A stretch of 52,960 nucleotides of DNA from AC-51 sp036265325 (GCA_036265325.1 DATAPH010000016.1:1-52960); one strand, 5' to 3'; shown: positions 25,037-33,400, counted from the stretch's first letter. Notes: generated by a model not told the origin, from the sequence alone. Numbers and translations are program-made.

Positions 25037-25935
25037 GATGTCCCCTCCTGTTGAAGCACCACCGACCGGGTCAGATGGCGCGGATGATCGGGGTCGAGCC
25101 CGCGTGCCTCCGCGAGCGCAACCGCCGTCCTGTGGATGAGTACGAGTTCTGCCATGGGGTCGAGTTCACCGATCCGCACGGTTGCTCCCGTCGCGGCCAC
25201 GTCGTCGGCCACGCCGGGGTCGGGGGAGCCGAGGATCCAGACCAGGCTGGAGGGGCCGGCGACGCTGATCGGCCCGTGCCGGTATTCCATCGCGGGATAG
25301 CTCTCGGTGTGGGCCTGGGCGGACTCGCGGAGTTTGAGGGCGGCCTCGTGGGCGAGCCCGACGCTCCACCCGGCGCCCAGGAAGACGAAGTGGTCGAACC
25401 GGGCCGGGTCGTTCGGCAGCGGCATCGTGACGGCGCGCTCCGCGTCCGCGATCGCAGGCGCAAGGTCCTCGCCGAGGTGTGCGCGGAGCAGCGCGAGCGT
25501 GCTCGTCGCGAAGCGCGTCTGAACGACCGAGCGCTCGTCCGCGAACTCGAGCGTGATCAGATGGCCTGCGAGCTCGGCCGCCGGCGAGTCGGGCACCGCC
25601 GTGATGACCGTGGTGAAGGTCGCCTCCGCCTGCATGCGCTCGATCGCGCGCAGGGCCTCGGTCGTCGTGCCGCTCCGGGTGATGACGACCGTTCGGTCGA
25701 TCGGCCGCTCGATCGGAAGCTCGGTCGGGGTGTACGCGTCCGTGACGCCGAGAGCCCAGTGAAGTTCCGCCCGCCGGGCCGCATAGGACTGCGCGATGAA
25801 CCAACTCGTGCCGCAGCCGAGCGCGACGACGTGTTCGCCGGCGTAGGGGAGGGCCAGGACCGACTCGGCCGCCAGCGCCGCCGCCTCGCGCCAGCACGCC
25901 GGCTGGGAGGCGATCTCCTCCGAGGTAAGGCTCAT
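25033..25935 (-). CDS. SIS-domain sugar isomerase/deaminase (AgaS-like)
   Basis: A 300-residue protein with two SIS (sugar isomerase) domains. The first has VALGCGTSWFIAQSYAARRA at about 37-56 and VVITRSGTTTEALRAIE at about 82-98. The second has FLGAGWSVGLAHEAALKLRE at about 184-203 and the active-site loop ESYPAMEYRHGPIS at about 212-225. This resembles AgaS and the isomerase half of GlmS, which act on hexosamine- or ketose-phosphates. It is the first gene of the ABC transporter operon, so its substrate is probably the imported sugar after phosphorylation. A classic promoter with a candidate repressor site lies upstream. Confidence 0.87.
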   Translation of the reverse strand: MSLTSEEIASQPACWREAAALAAESVLALPYAGEHVVALGCGTSWFIAQSYAARRAELHWALGVTDAYTPTELPIERPIDRTVVITRSGTTTEALRAIERMQAEATFTTVITAVPDSPAAELAGHLITLEFADERSVVQTRFATSTLALLRAHLGEDLAPAIADAERAVTMPLPNDPARFDHFVFLGAGWSVGLAHEAALKLRESAQAHTESYPAMEYRHGPISVAGPSSLVWILGSPDPGVADDVAATGATVRIGELDPMAELVLIHRTAVALAEARGLDPDHPRHLTRSVVLQQEGTS

Positions 25936-25944
25936 CTAGTGGCG

Positions 25945-25974
25945 AGGCTATTGCGCGATAATGTTCGGAGTCAA
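25945..25974 (-). promoter_or_regulatory. Promoter of SIS-ABC transporter operon
   Basis: On the minus strand a -35 TTGACT (25974-25969) and a -10 TAGCCT (25950-25945) are separated by 18 bases. The -10 ends 9 bases before the ATG at 25935. This is one of few promoters here with a near-consensus -35. Confidence 0.6.
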
Positions 25975-25982
25975 GCCGAAAC
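25963..25982. promoter_or_regulatory. Candidate operator for the DeoR-family repressor
   Basis: GTTCGG-agtcaag-CCGAAAC is an inverted repeat with 5-bp perfect arms (TTCGG/CCGAA) around 7 bases. It covers the -35 box of the SIS-ABC operon and lies 37 bases before the divergent DeoR gene. Position and symmetry fit a shared operator. Confidence 0.4.
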
Positions 25983-26006
25983 GTGCATGAACGCGCAGGT
26001 CGGGTG

Positions 26007-26012
26007 TATCGT
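26007..26012 (+). promoter_or_regulatory. -10 hexamer of deoR-like gene (leaderless GTG start)
   Basis: TATCGT ends 7 bases before the GTG at 26020. Confidence 0.45.
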
Positions 26013-26019
26013 CCGCGAC

Positions 26020-26778
26020 GTGCAGCAGGCCGAACGGCTCTCGGCGATCCTCGCGGACCTCTCGGCGGACGGAAGCGTGGAGGTCGCGGACCTCGCGTCC
26101 CGGTTAGCGGTCTCGGCGGCGACGATCCGGCGGGACCTCGAGCTTCTCGAGGAACAGCGACTGCTGGCACGCACGCACGGCGGCGCCGTCACCATGGGCG
26201 TGCTGTACGAGCTGCCGCTCCGCTACAAGGGCGCGCGGCATCACGACGAGAAGCGGAGGATCGCGCAAGCGGCGGCCACGCTCGTCACCGACGGCATGTC
26301 GCTCGGCCTCACCGGCGGGACGACGTGCACCGAGGTGGCGCGCGAGCTCGTCGACCGCGAGCGGCTGACGGTCGTGACCAACGCGTTGAACATCGCGAGC
26401 GAGCTCGCCGTGCGGCCGAACCTCAAGCTCGTCGTGACCGGCGGGACCGCGAGGCCGGAGTCCTACGAGCTGGTCGGTCCGCTTGCCGAGGCGTCGCTCG
26501 CCGGCCTCCATCTCGACCTGGTGATCATCGGTGTCGACGGGATCGACGCCGAGGCCGGCTGCACGACCCACCACGAGGTCGAGGCGCACACCGACCTCGC
26601 CTTGATCGAGCGCGCGCAGCGCGTGGTCGTGGTCGCCGATTCGTCGAAGATCGGCGGCGTCGCGTTCGCCCGCATCTGTCCCGTGACCCGCATCGACACG
26701 CTGATCACCGACCGGTCGGCGAATGTGCGGTCGCTCCGCGCGCTCCGCGAGGCGGGCGTCGCCGTCGAGACGGTCTGA
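26020..26778 (+). CDS. DeoR-family sugar-responsive transcriptional repressor
   Basis: A 252-residue repressor. The N-terminal DeoR helix-turn-helix spans about 4-57 (ERLSAILADL; VEVADLASRLAVSAATIRRD; LARTHGGAV). The C-terminal DeoRC sensor, which binds a sugar phosphate, shows GLTGGTTCTEVARELVDRE at about 91, the VTNALNIA block, and IIGVDGIDAEAGCTTHH then VVADSSKIG. An ATG at 25987 is in frame, but the GTG at 26020 fits the family's normal N-terminus and the upstream TATCGT box. It is divergent from the SIS-ABC operon and is the obvious candidate to repress it. Its stop overlaps the next gene's start (TGATG). Confidence 0.88.
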   Translation: MQQAERLSAILADLSADGSVEVADLASRLAVSAATIRRDLELLEEQRLLARTHGGAVTMGVLYELPLRYKGARHHDEKRRIAQAAATLVTDGMSLGLTGGTTCTEVARELVDRERLTVVTNALNIASELAVRPNLKLVVTGGTARPESYELVGPLAEASLAGLHLDLVIIGVDGIDAEAGCTTHHEVEAHTDLALIERAQRVVVVADSSKIGGVAFARICPVTRIDTLITDRSANVRSLRALREAGVAVETV

Positions 26779-27821
26779 TGCACGATCTCCCGCTGCGCGA
26801 CTACCGGCCGCGCCCGATGGTGCGCCGGGAGTTGACGACGCTCGACCCACGTCCGCCGGCGCCGCTGATCGACGCGCACAACCACCTCGGCCGTTGGCTC
26901 ACCGGCACGTGGTCGGTGCCCGACGTCGGCGAGCTGGCCGCGCTGATGGACGAGCTCGGCGTCGAGACCATCGTGAATCTCGACGGGATGTGGGGCGACG
27001 AGCTCGATGCGAACCTCGATCGCTACGACCGCTCGCATCCGGGGCGGTTCGCGACGTTCGCGCAGTGGGATCGCGCGCTGTTCGCGGACGACGGTTGGGC
27101 AGAGCTCGGGGCGCTCGTCGCCGACGCGTTCGATCGCGGCGCACGCGGCCTGAAGGTGTGGAAGGACTTGGGTCTGCACCTCCGCGACGCGCACGGAGAC
27201 CTCGTGTCGCCGGACGACACGCGTCTCGATCCGGTCTGGGACGCGGTGGCAGCTGCGAGGCGGCCGGTGACGATCCACGTCGGCGATCCCGCAGCGTTCT
27301 TCGAACCGTTGGACGAACGCAACGAGCGCCTGGAAGAGCTGCTCGAGAACCCGGACTGGTGGTTCGGCGACCACGAGCGGTTCCCGTCGTTCGATCGCAT
27401 CCTCGACTCGCTGGAGTCGCTGATAGCCAGGCGCAGCGACGTGACGTGGATCGGCGCGCACGTGTTGTGTGCCGCCGAAGACCTCGCCTGGGTCGATCGG
27501 ATGCTCACGACGTATCCCAACGCGTACGCCGATGTCGCTGCACGGATCGCGGAGCTCGGACGGGTTCCCCGCAACACGCGCGGCGTCATCGAACGGCATC
27601 CGGATCGATTCGTCTTCGGCACCGATGCCTTTCCGCCCGATGCGACGGTGTACGCGGTGCACCGCCGGTTCTTCGAGACCGCTGACGAAGCGTTCGCGTA
27701 CGACGCCGATCCGGACGAGCCGCCGAGTCAGGGGCGGTGGACGATCAGCGGGCTGTCGCTGACGGGCGAGGTTCTCGCGGCCGTGTACGGCGCGAACGCC
27801 AGACGCGCGATCTTCAGATGA
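26778..27821 (+). CDS. Amidohydrolase-family metal-dependent hydrolase
   Basis: A 347-residue TIM-barrel hydrolase of the amidohydrolase-related (PF04909-type) group. The metal motif is LIDAHNHLG at about 31-39. Later barrel ligands are VTIHVGD at about 166, WIGAHVL at about 226 and FGTDAFPPD at about 281. A long insertion rich in Glu and Trp (about 176-208) precedes the third histidine. Family members act as decarboxylases, lactonases or dehydratases on small cyclic acids. It overlaps the DeoR gene by 1 base and the acetyltransferase gene by 4, forming a three-gene unit. The reaction is not predictable, but sugar lactone or acid chemistry would fit the regulator. Confidence 0.82.
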   Translation: MHDLPLRDYRPRPMVRRELTTLDPRPPAPLIDAHNHLGRWLTGTWSVPDVGELAALMDELGVETIVNLDGMWGDELDANLDRYDRSHPGRFATFAQWDRALFADDGWAELGALVADAFDRGARGLKVWKDLGLHLRDAHGDLVSPDDTRLDPVWDAVAAARRPVTIHVGDPAAFFEPLDERNERLEELLENPDWWFGDHERFPSFDRILDSLESLIARRSDVTWIGAHVLCAAEDLAWVDRMLTTYPNAYADVAARIAELGRVPRNTRGVIERHPDRFVFGTDAFPPDATVYAVHRRFFETADEAFAYDADPDEPPSQGRWTISGLSLTGEVLAAVYGANARRAIFR

Positions 27822-28312
27822 TCGTCGTCCGGCCGTTCGATCGCTCGGACTTGGAGGCCGTGATCGCCGGCCTGCCGGCGCGCGCCTCCGAGATGCACGG
27901 TCGACGCCTCGATGATCACGAGCACGGCCACAGTATGTGGTTCATCGCGTGGTTCGACGGTCGCCCGATCGGGTTCGTCGGCGTCGGCATGCACAACGAT
28001 CGCGACGTCGACGAGATGCTCGAGGCGCGCGGATACGCGCTCGTCGAGGACCTCCATGTCGAGGAGGCCTATCGCCGGCGCGGTGCCGCCCGCGCGCTCA
28101 TGGAGGCGCTCGAGCGTGTGGCCCGGGATGCAGGGATGCCGGGAGTCATCCTCGACACGGGCGTGAACGAGTATTTCGCGCCGGCGCGGGCGCTGTATGC
28201 GTCGCTCGGCTACGTCGACCAAGGCGGTGTCTACCTCGGCGGGTGGAGCGATCCAGATCGGCCGGGCGTGAACCTTGTCGATCAACTGACGATGTGGATC
28301 AAGCCGTTCTGA
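27818..28312 (+). CDS. GNAT-family N-acetyltransferase
   Basis: A 164-residue acetyltransferase with one GNAT domain. The acetyl-CoA-binding motif A is DLHVEEAYRRRGAARALMEA at about 78-97 (core RRRGAA). The preceding strand reads GRPIGFVGVGM, and motif B is ALYASLGYVDQGGVYL near the C-terminus. The ATG at 27818 overlaps the amidohydrolase stop (ATGA), so it is the third gene of the deoR unit. The acceptor is unknown; an amino sugar or small amine is possible. It ends 1 base before the convergent UPF0126 gene. Confidence 0.85.
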   Translation: MIVVRPFDRSDLEAVIAGLPARASEMHGRRLDDHEHGHSMWFIAWFDGRPIGFVGVGMHNDRDVDEMLEARGYALVEDLHVEEAYRRRGAARALMEALERVARDAGMPGVILDTGVNEYFAPARALYASLGYVDQGGVYLGGWSDPDRPGVNLVDQLTMWIKPF

Positions 28313-28313
28313 C

Positions 28314-29012
28314 TCACGCCGTCGGCATCGGCTGTTCGCCGTCGCGTTCGTCGTCGCCTCGCAGGTGCGGCCGCGGTCGCAATCGCCGCGGCGTGAGATC
28401 CATGGCCGCGGGCGACGTCCACCCGCGCCAGATCGCGAGCGACCGGACGAGGAACACGAGCGCGATGGCGGTGATCTCCGCGGCGAGCTTCGGTTCGTGC
28501 AGCCCGCGGACCATGAAGACGTAGACCGCCGACGCCAAGGCCGCCGCCGATGCGAACGGCGCGCCCCGCTGGAACGCTTCGGGCGGCACCTCGCCGGTGA
28601 ACAGGTCTCGCAGCAGGCTTCCGCCGATCCCCGTGATCACGCCGAGCAGGACCGCGGCCGCGATCGGGAGGCCGGCCGACAATGTCTTCTGTGTGCCGAT
28701 CACCGCGAACAACCCGAGCGACAACGACTCGAGGCCGACGAGCGGCCATCGGATGCGTTGCACGGCTGAGGCGAAGAACGCGCCAACCGCCGCTGCCGCG
28801 ACCACCGCGACAAGGTAGGCCGGGTCCACGAGCGCCGCGGGCACCGTCGACAGCAACACGTCGCGGATCATCCCGCCGCCCAAACCCGCGACGATCGCGA
28901 TGGCGACGATCCCGACGAGGTCGAGGCCACGTCGGGCGGCGAACAACGCGCCGGTCAGCGCGCCGACCACCACTGCGGAAAGCTCGATCCACAGGGGTGG
29001 GTTGATGATCAC
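28314..29012 (-). CDS. UPF0126/TRIC-like membrane protein
   Basis: A 232-residue membrane protein with two repeats of the UPF0126 (YicG-type) domain. Each repeat contains three predicted helices and a glycine-rich re-entrant signature: AGLGGGMIRDVLL at about 42-54 and TGIGGSLLRDLFTGEVP at about 129-145. Homologs form trimeric cation channels or act as glycine transporters. The C-terminal ~30 residues are arginine-rich and cytoplasmic. The start is a GTG at 29012. It lies downstream of another small membrane protein gene on the same strand with a 25-base gap. Confidence 0.85.
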   Translation of the reverse strand: MIINPPLWIELSAVVVGALTGALFAARRGLDLVGIVAIAIVAGLGGGMIRDVLLSTVPAALVDPAYLVAVVAAAAVGAFFASAVQRIRWPLVGLESLSLGLFAVIGTQKTLSAGLPIAAAVLLGVITGIGGSLLRDLFTGEVPPEAFQRGAPFASAAALASAVYVFMVRGLHEPKLAAEITAIALVFLVRSLAIWRGWTSPAAMDLTPRRLRPRPHLRGDDERDGEQPMPTA

Positions 29013-29037
29013 ATCGGCGAGCAGCGGACCGTCCTCC

Positions 29038-29523
29038 TCAGTGGCTGAGCGCAGCCTTCGTCTCGATGACAGCCACCCCGATCACGAACACGATGGCCGC
29101 CTCGACGAACGCACGGGTCCATCCGGCTCCGGCGCTTCGCGCAAGCGCGAGTGCGATCAGCGACGTGCCGATCACCACGCCCCAGCGCGACACGACGAGC
29201 GCCGTCGGCGTCGCGAACACGGCGAACGGCAGGGTGAGGACGAGCGCGACACCGACCGCCGCGCCGATCTCGCGGAGTCCTTCCGCCGCGTCGGTCTTGT
29301 GGAACGCGCCTCGCGCGATCGCGGCCGTGATCGTCTGCGCGTACCAGTGCGCGAGGGCCAACCCTACAGCGGTGCCCCACAGCGCGGCGACCAGGATCAC
29401 CTTCGAGTCATCCGACGAGGCGGCGGCCAGTTCGGCGGCGAGCGTCACCGAGACGTAGAACGCGACGGTCGTGACCTCGCGCGCGCGGTTGCGAACGGAG
29501 GACAGGGCGGACACGGCCGTCAT
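29038..29523 (-). CDS. Small four-helix membrane protein of unknown function
   Basis: A 161-residue hydrophobic protein with four predicted membrane helices: about 19-37 (VAFYVSVTLAAELAAA), 43-64 (VILVAALWGTAVGLALAHWY), 87-112 (IGAAVGVALVLTLPFAVFA) and 118-155 in two segments. The second helix ends in HWYAQT, a short histidine-containing loop, and an acidic-basic loop (FHKTDAAEGLRE) follows. No family was recognised. The ATG at 29523 lies 7 bases after TAGGCT. It is followed by the UPF0126 gene and may be co-transcribed with it. Confidence 0.7.
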   Translation of the reverse strand: MTAVSALSSVRNRAREVTTVAFYVSVTLAAELAAASSDDSKVILVAALWGTAVGLALAHWYAQTITAAIARGAFHKTDAAEGLREIGAAVGVALVLTLPFAVFATPTALVVSRWGVVIGTSLIALALARSAGAGWTRAFVEAAIVFVIGVAVIETKAALSH

Positions 29524-29530
29524 CGGACCG

Positions 29531-29536
29531 AGCCTA
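29531..29536 (-). promoter_or_regulatory. -10 hexamer of small membrane protein gene (leaderless)
   Basis: TAGGCT on the minus strand ends 7 bases before the ATG at 29523. Confidence 0.5.
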
Positions 29537-30106
29537 GCCCCGCTGGTCGCCCCTCCGGCGGTAGTAGACGCGTTCGCCGCGAGGTTTGCCGCGCCACTCG
29601 TCGATGTGTTCGAAGATCCCGGCGTCAGGATCGATCCGATCGAACGTGAATCCTGCCCGCTCGGCTGTCCTGGCGGACGCAACGTTGTCGACGTCGCAGC
29701 GGAGGTCGATCTGAAGGAACCCCATCCGACGCAAGCCGGCTTCGGACAGCAACAGAACGGCTCGGGTCCCGTACCCGTGTCGTCGCTCCGCCGGGACGAT
29801 CGCATACGAGATCTCAGCCGTGTTGCCTTCGGCCGGCTGCAGTTCCGCCATGCCGATCGTTTCGCCGTCGGGTGACAACCGCACCGCGAACGACAGTTCC
29901 TTCCCGGTCGTCCACGCGCGTCGCCACCGTTCCGCGACCGCCTCGCCGTGCGTTCGGCGCCCGTCGGCATCGGGATCGACCGGCGGTTGGTCGAACCATC
30001 GGCGATGGTCCTCGTCGAGGTTGAAGTCACCGATCGCCGCGCCATCGGCCACGGTGAATGGCGTCAGCCACACAACGCCGTCGGACAGCGTGGGTTGTTC
30101 CGTCAC
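29534..30106 (-). CDS. RimJ/RimL-type GNAT acetyltransferase
   Basis: A 190-residue acetyltransferase of the ribosomal-protein-acetylating (GNAT_3) type. It opens LSDGVVWLTPFTVADGAAI at about 7-25. The acetyl-CoA segment is AEISYAIVPAERRHGYGTRA at about 107-126 (core RRHGYG), followed by LRCDVDNVASARTAERAGFT near 155, the usual N...S..v.eK.GF pattern. The GTG at 30106 overlaps the stop of the phosphotransferase gene (GTGA), so both belong to one operon. The substrate may be a protein N-terminus or a small amine; RimJ-like proteins also inactivate antibiotics. Confidence 0.82.
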   Translation of the reverse strand: MTEQPTLSDGVVWLTPFTVADGAAIGDFNLDEDHRRWFDQPPVDPDADGRRTHGEAVAERWRRAWTTGKELSFAVRLSPDGETIGMAELQPAEGNTAEISYAIVPAERRHGYGTRAVLLLSEAGLRRMGFLQIDLRCDVDNVASARTAERAGFTFDRIDPDAGIFEHIDEWRGKPRGERVYYRRRGDQRG

Positions 30107-31101
30107 GAGCCGATCGCGCGCTCGCCGCGAAGCGCGGCCGCAACGACGTCGTCCGGGCCGAAGAGCTCGGCGAAGGAGGTGACGGCTTCCGCGCGCGTCT
30201 GCTTGCCGAGATCGACATCGAACACGCGGCGATGGTAGTCGGCGACCTCCTGCAGGACCCAGTCGAAGCGGTAGTACGCGATCAGCGCCGGATCGATGTC
30301 GACCTCGCCGTAGCCACGGAAGAAGTGCTCGCCTGACGGGTCGATATCGGCTATGTCGCCAGAAACGAACATCAGGTCGCGTTCCTTCGGCGCGAGCAGC
30401 GCCTCGTCCCAGTCCACGACGTACATCTCGCCCGAGGGGTCGATCAAGACGTTCCACGCATGGAAGTCCGCGTGGCACAGCACGAGCGAGGGAGCGGCCT
30501 GTCTGGCTGTGGTCGCAAGCTCTCGTGCCCGCACAAGGGCGTACTTGATCTCTTCCGCGCGGTCGCGCCAGGCGGTCAACAGGGTGGCGGCGAGCTCGTC
30601 CGGTGGACCGACTTCGAGTGACGCGCTCGCTGCCTCGATGTACCGCTCGTCTCGGATCGTGAACCCCTCACGCCGCAACAACGCCTCGAGCGCACCGTCC
30701 GGCCGAGTCTCATGGAGCTGTCGCAGGAAGCGGCCGAGTTCCTCTCGTTGCGTGGCCGTGAGCCCGCGCGCGCCGCCCGTCGAGCCGTCGATGAACGGGT
30801 ACAGCGCGAACGTGTACGGGTCGTCTCGGTCGAAGCCGCTGTGGTCTCGCGTAGAGATGGCCGGCGCCACGTGCGCGATCCCGCGGGCCGAGAGGAACCG
30901 TGGGAGTTCGATCGCGTTCGCGTCGACACGAGCAAGGACCTTCAGGAACCAGCGGTGACCGTGGCCGTCGAGGCGGAAGGACCAAGCCCGCGAATCGTTC
31001 CCCACCGGCAAGAACGTCGCCGCCCGGACGTCGATGCCGTACCGGTCGCGGACCCGCGCCACGATCGACGCGGCCGGGAGGTCGGCTGGGGGCTCGATCA
31101 T
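30103..31101 (-). CDS. Aminoglycoside phosphotransferase (APH)-family kinase
   Basis: A 332-residue protein-kinase-fold small-molecule kinase. The nucleotide-binding region has RAWSFRLDGHGHRWFLKVLA at about 38-57 (Lys near 54). The catalytic loop is LVLCHADFHAWNVLIDPSGE at about 210-229, with base Asp216, and the metal-binding segment is VVDWDEALLAPKERDLMFVS at about 232-251. Similar enzymes phosphorylate aminoglycosides, choline, homoserine or sugars such as maltose. It overlaps the GNAT gene, and the GH4 gene's stop lies 9 bases upstream. It may be part of the GH4 operon. Confidence 0.87.
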   Translation of the reverse strand: MIEPPADLPAASIVARVRDRYGIDVRAATFLPVGNDSRAWSFRLDGHGHRWFLKVLARVDANAIELPRFLSARGIAHVAPAISTRDHSGFDRDDPYTFALYPFIDGSTGGARGLTATQREELGRFLRQLHETRPDGALEALLRREGFTIRDERYIEAASASLEVGPPDELAATLLTAWRDRAEEIKYALVRARELATTARQAAPSLVLCHADFHAWNVLIDPSGEMYVVDWDEALLAPKERDLMFVSGDIADIDPSGEHFFRGYGEVDIDPALIAYYRFDWVLQEVADYHRRVFDVDLGKQTRAEAVTSFAELFGPDDVVAAALRGERAIGS

Positions 31102-31110
31102 CGCCGGGCG

Positions 31111-32424
31111 TCAGCCCCGGCGGATCGCTTCGGGGATCAGGTCGCCGTGCGCCTCGATCAGATCGTCAACCATATTGACTATCTGCTCGGTCGACAGCGT
31201 CGCCGCGGTGTTCGGGTCCAGGAGCGCGGCGTGGTACACGTGCTCGCGCGACTCCTCGACGACGGCGCGCACCGTCAGTTCGACCGTGTTGAGGAACGTT
31301 CGGTTCAGCCCGAGGCACTGTGGCGGGATCGGCCCGACTCGATGCGGCTGCACGGCTCCGTCGGCGACGGTCACCGGCACCTCCACGCATGCGTCCGTCG
31401 GCAGCCCGTCGATCAGCGCGTCGTTGCGCACGTTGCCGTACAGCGTGGCCGGCGTCCCCGTCTCCAGCGCGAAGATGTACTGCGACGCGAGCTCATCGTT
31501 GCGTTCGAGCTCGATCTCGGCGCCCGTGTCCAGCTCTGCCTTCAGCGCCGCCCACTCCTCGAGGTTCTCGTCGCTGCGCCGGATGTATTCGTCGATCTCG
31601 CTCCGGAAGTGCGCGACCTGGTCGGGGAGGTGCAGCACCCAAGGGACGTACTCGCTCGAGTGCTCCGAGCTCTCGGTGGGGAAGTAGCCGAACCGGCGGA
31701 AGATCTCGACGCGAACGCGCCGACCGAGCCCGTCCGGGTCGGCCTCGACCGCCTCGCGGATGCGCGGATAGAGGTCCTCGCCGCTGTTCTTGTCACGGAA
31801 CACGTAGACGAAGCACTGGTGGTTGAACCCAGCGGTGAGGAACTCGACCTGCTCCTCCGGCACGCCGGCGAGCTCGGCGAGGAAGGTGTGCGTGTCGCGC
31901 ACGCTGTGGCACACGCCGATCGTGTTCGCCGCGGGCCAGGCCGACCCCGCCCAGATCCCCCACGGCACCATCGCCATCGGGTTCGTGTAGTTGAGGAGGA
32001 GCCCGTCGGGGCACAGGGTCGCCATCTCGTTGCCCATCTCGATCATCACGGGGATGGTGCGGAGCCCGCGCATGATCCCGCCGATCCCGATCGTGTCGGC
32101 GATCGTCTGGCGGAGGCCGTAGCGCTTCGGGATCTCGAAGTCGCGGAGCGTGGCGTCGTAGCCGCCGACCTGGATCTCGTTGACCAGGTAGTCGGCCCCG
32201 TCGAACGCCTCGCGGCGATCGGCGTTCGCCCGGACCTTGTAGCCGGCGCCCAGGCGGTCGACGACCTGGTTCGCCGCACGCTCCGCGTACGCGAGGCGTT
32301 CCTCGTCGATGTCATGGAGCGCGAGCTCGAGCGTGCCGTGCAGCTCGGGCGCGCTGCACAGGTCGGTCAGGATGTTGCGGGTGAATTCGACGCTGCCCGC
32401 GCCGATGATCGCGACCTTAGCCAT
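31111..32424 (-). CDS. GH4-family NAD-dependent glycosidase
   Basis: A 437-residue glycoside hydrolase family 4 enzyme, a cytoplasmic class using NAD+ and a divalent metal in an oxidation-elimination mechanism. The N-terminal Rossmann signature is VAIIGAGSVEFTRNI at about 4-18. The substrate region contains LLLNYTNPMAMVPWG at about 147-161. The metal ligands are the Cys in GVCHSVRDTH (about 174-183) and the His in AGFNHQCF (about 205-212). These resemble alpha-glucosidase, alpha-galactosidase and alpha-glucuronidase members rather than phospho-glycosidases. An imperfect box (CAGACT) lies 6 bases upstream of the ATG. It is divergent from the DUF2090 gene, suggesting hydrolysis of the imported glycoside. 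Confidence 0.9.
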   Translation of the reverse strand: MAKVAIIGAGSVEFTRNILTDLCSAPELHGTLELALHDIDEERLAYAERAANQVVDRLGAGYKVRANADRREAFDGADYLVNEIQVGGYDATLRDFEIPKRYGLRQTIADTIGIGGIMRGLRTIPVMIEMGNEMATLCPDGLLLNYTNPMAMVPWGIWAGSAWPAANTIGVCHSVRDTHTFLAELAGVPEEQVEFLTAGFNHQCFVYVFRDKNSGEDLYPRIREAVEADPDGLGRRVRVEIFRRFGYFPTESSEHSSEYVPWVLHLPDQVAHFRSEIDEYIRRSDENLEEWAALKAELDTGAEIELERNDELASQYIFALETGTPATLYGNVRNDALIDGLPTDACVEVPVTVADGAVQPHRVGPIPPQCLGLNRTFLNTVELTVRAVVEESREHVYHAALLDPNTAATLSTEQIVNMVDDLIEAHGDLIPEAIRRG

Positions 32425-32516
32425 GGGATGAGTCTGGCAGCGACGCCGGGGCGTCGTCGAACCGGAACGCGCAGCAGGGTGCGCGTTCGCGCCCGCCCGG
32501 CGTTCGCCGCCGCCGC

Positions 32517-32522
32517 TAGCAT
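32517..32522 (+). promoter_or_regulatory. -10 hexamer of DUF2090 gene
   Basis: TAGCAT ends 8 bases before the ATG at 32531. A weak GGAG lies in between. Confidence 0.45.
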
Positions 32523-32530
32523 CCGGAGCG

Positions 32531-33379
32531 ATGGCGACCTTCCTGCTCGCGTTCGACCACCGGCGTTCGCTCATGACGAGCTTCTTCGAGGCGGGCGACG
32601 AGCCCGAGCGTGGGCAGGTCTCGACCGCCCGGGAGATCAAGACGGTGATCGCCGACGGGCTGCTCGCGGCCATCCGCCGATCCCGGGTCGACCGTCGCGA
32701 CGCCGGTGGGCTGGTCGACCCAACCTATGGCGGGATCGCCATCGACCGGCTGCGCACCTCGGGCGTCCGGTTCGCCGTACCGGTGGAAGCGAGCGGCAAA
32801 CGGGAGCTCGAGTTCGAGCACCCCGACTGGCGCCAGCGGCTCGAGGCGATCAAGCCGACCTGGGCCAAGGCGCTGATCCGCTACAACCCATCGGGCGACG
32901 CCGAGATGAACGGTCGCCAGCGCGACCGGCTGGTCGAGCTGCGGACCGCGACGCGCGAGATCCGGGTGGAGTTCCTCCTCGAGCTGCTCGTCCCGCCGGA
33001 GCCGGCGCAGCGAGCCGACGAGTACGACGCCGCGACGCGACCCGGGCTCGTGGTCGATGCGATCGACGAGCTTCGTGGCGCGGGGATCCAACCCGACCTG
33101 TGGAAGATCGAGGGCCTGGAGAACCGGGACGACTGTCGCGCCGTCGCCGACCATGCGGGCGCGCCGTGCGTGGTACTCGGCCGCGGCGCCGACACCGAGG
33201 CGGTCGAACGGTGGCTCCGGGCCGGCGCCGGCGTCTTCGACGGGTTCGCGATCGGTCGCTCGATCTGGTGGGACGCGGCGCGTGCCTACGTCGACGGGTC
33301 GGCCGACCGCGATGCGACGGTCACGGCGATCGCCGACCGATACGGGCATTTCGTCGACGTGTATCACGCGAGCGCCTGA
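32531..33379 (+). CDS. DUF2090 aldolase-like TIM-barrel protein
   Basis: A 282-residue protein of the DUF2090 type. This domain occurs fused to IolC-type kinases in inositol catabolism and resembles LacD/class I tagatose-bisphosphate aldolases. Family blocks are FLLAFDHRRSLMTSFF at about 4-19, LVDPTYGGIAI at about 60, FAVPVEASGKRELEFEH at about 78-94, the strand WAKALIRYNP with a candidate Schiff-base lysine, and DLWKIEGLENRDDC at about 194-207. The end has GFAIGRSIWWDAARAY, the usual phosphate-binding end of the barrel. It stands alone without a kinase domain. With a FruK/LacC-like kinase in the window, it could cleave the resulting bisphosphate. Confidence 0.8.
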   Translation: MATFLLAFDHRRSLMTSFFEAGDEPERGQVSTAREIKTVIADGLLAAIRRSRVDRRDAGGLVDPTYGGIAIDRLRTSGVRFAVPVEASGKRELEFEHPDWRQRLEAIKPTWAKALIRYNPSGDAEMNGRQRDRLVELRTATREIRVEFLLELLVPPEPAQRADEYDAATRPGLVVDAIDELRGAGIQPDLWKIEGLENRDDCRAVADHAGAPCVVLGRGADTEAVERWLRAGAGVFDGFAIGRSIWWDAARAYVDGSADRDATVTAIADRYGHFVDVYHASA

Positions 33380-33394
33380 CGTTCTGACCGCTGT

Positions 33395-33400
33395 TAGCGT
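33395..33400 (+). promoter_or_regulatory. -10 hexamer of MFS gene (leaderless)
   Basis: TAGCGT ends 6 bases before the ATG at 33407. Confidence 0.5.

Noticed and set aside
30712..33387. 891-codon open frame on the plus strand
   Set aside because: It lies antisense to the APH and GH4 genes, which have clear family motifs. Its translation is Arg/Asp/Val-rich and motif-free, as expected for a shadow frame in high-GC DNA.
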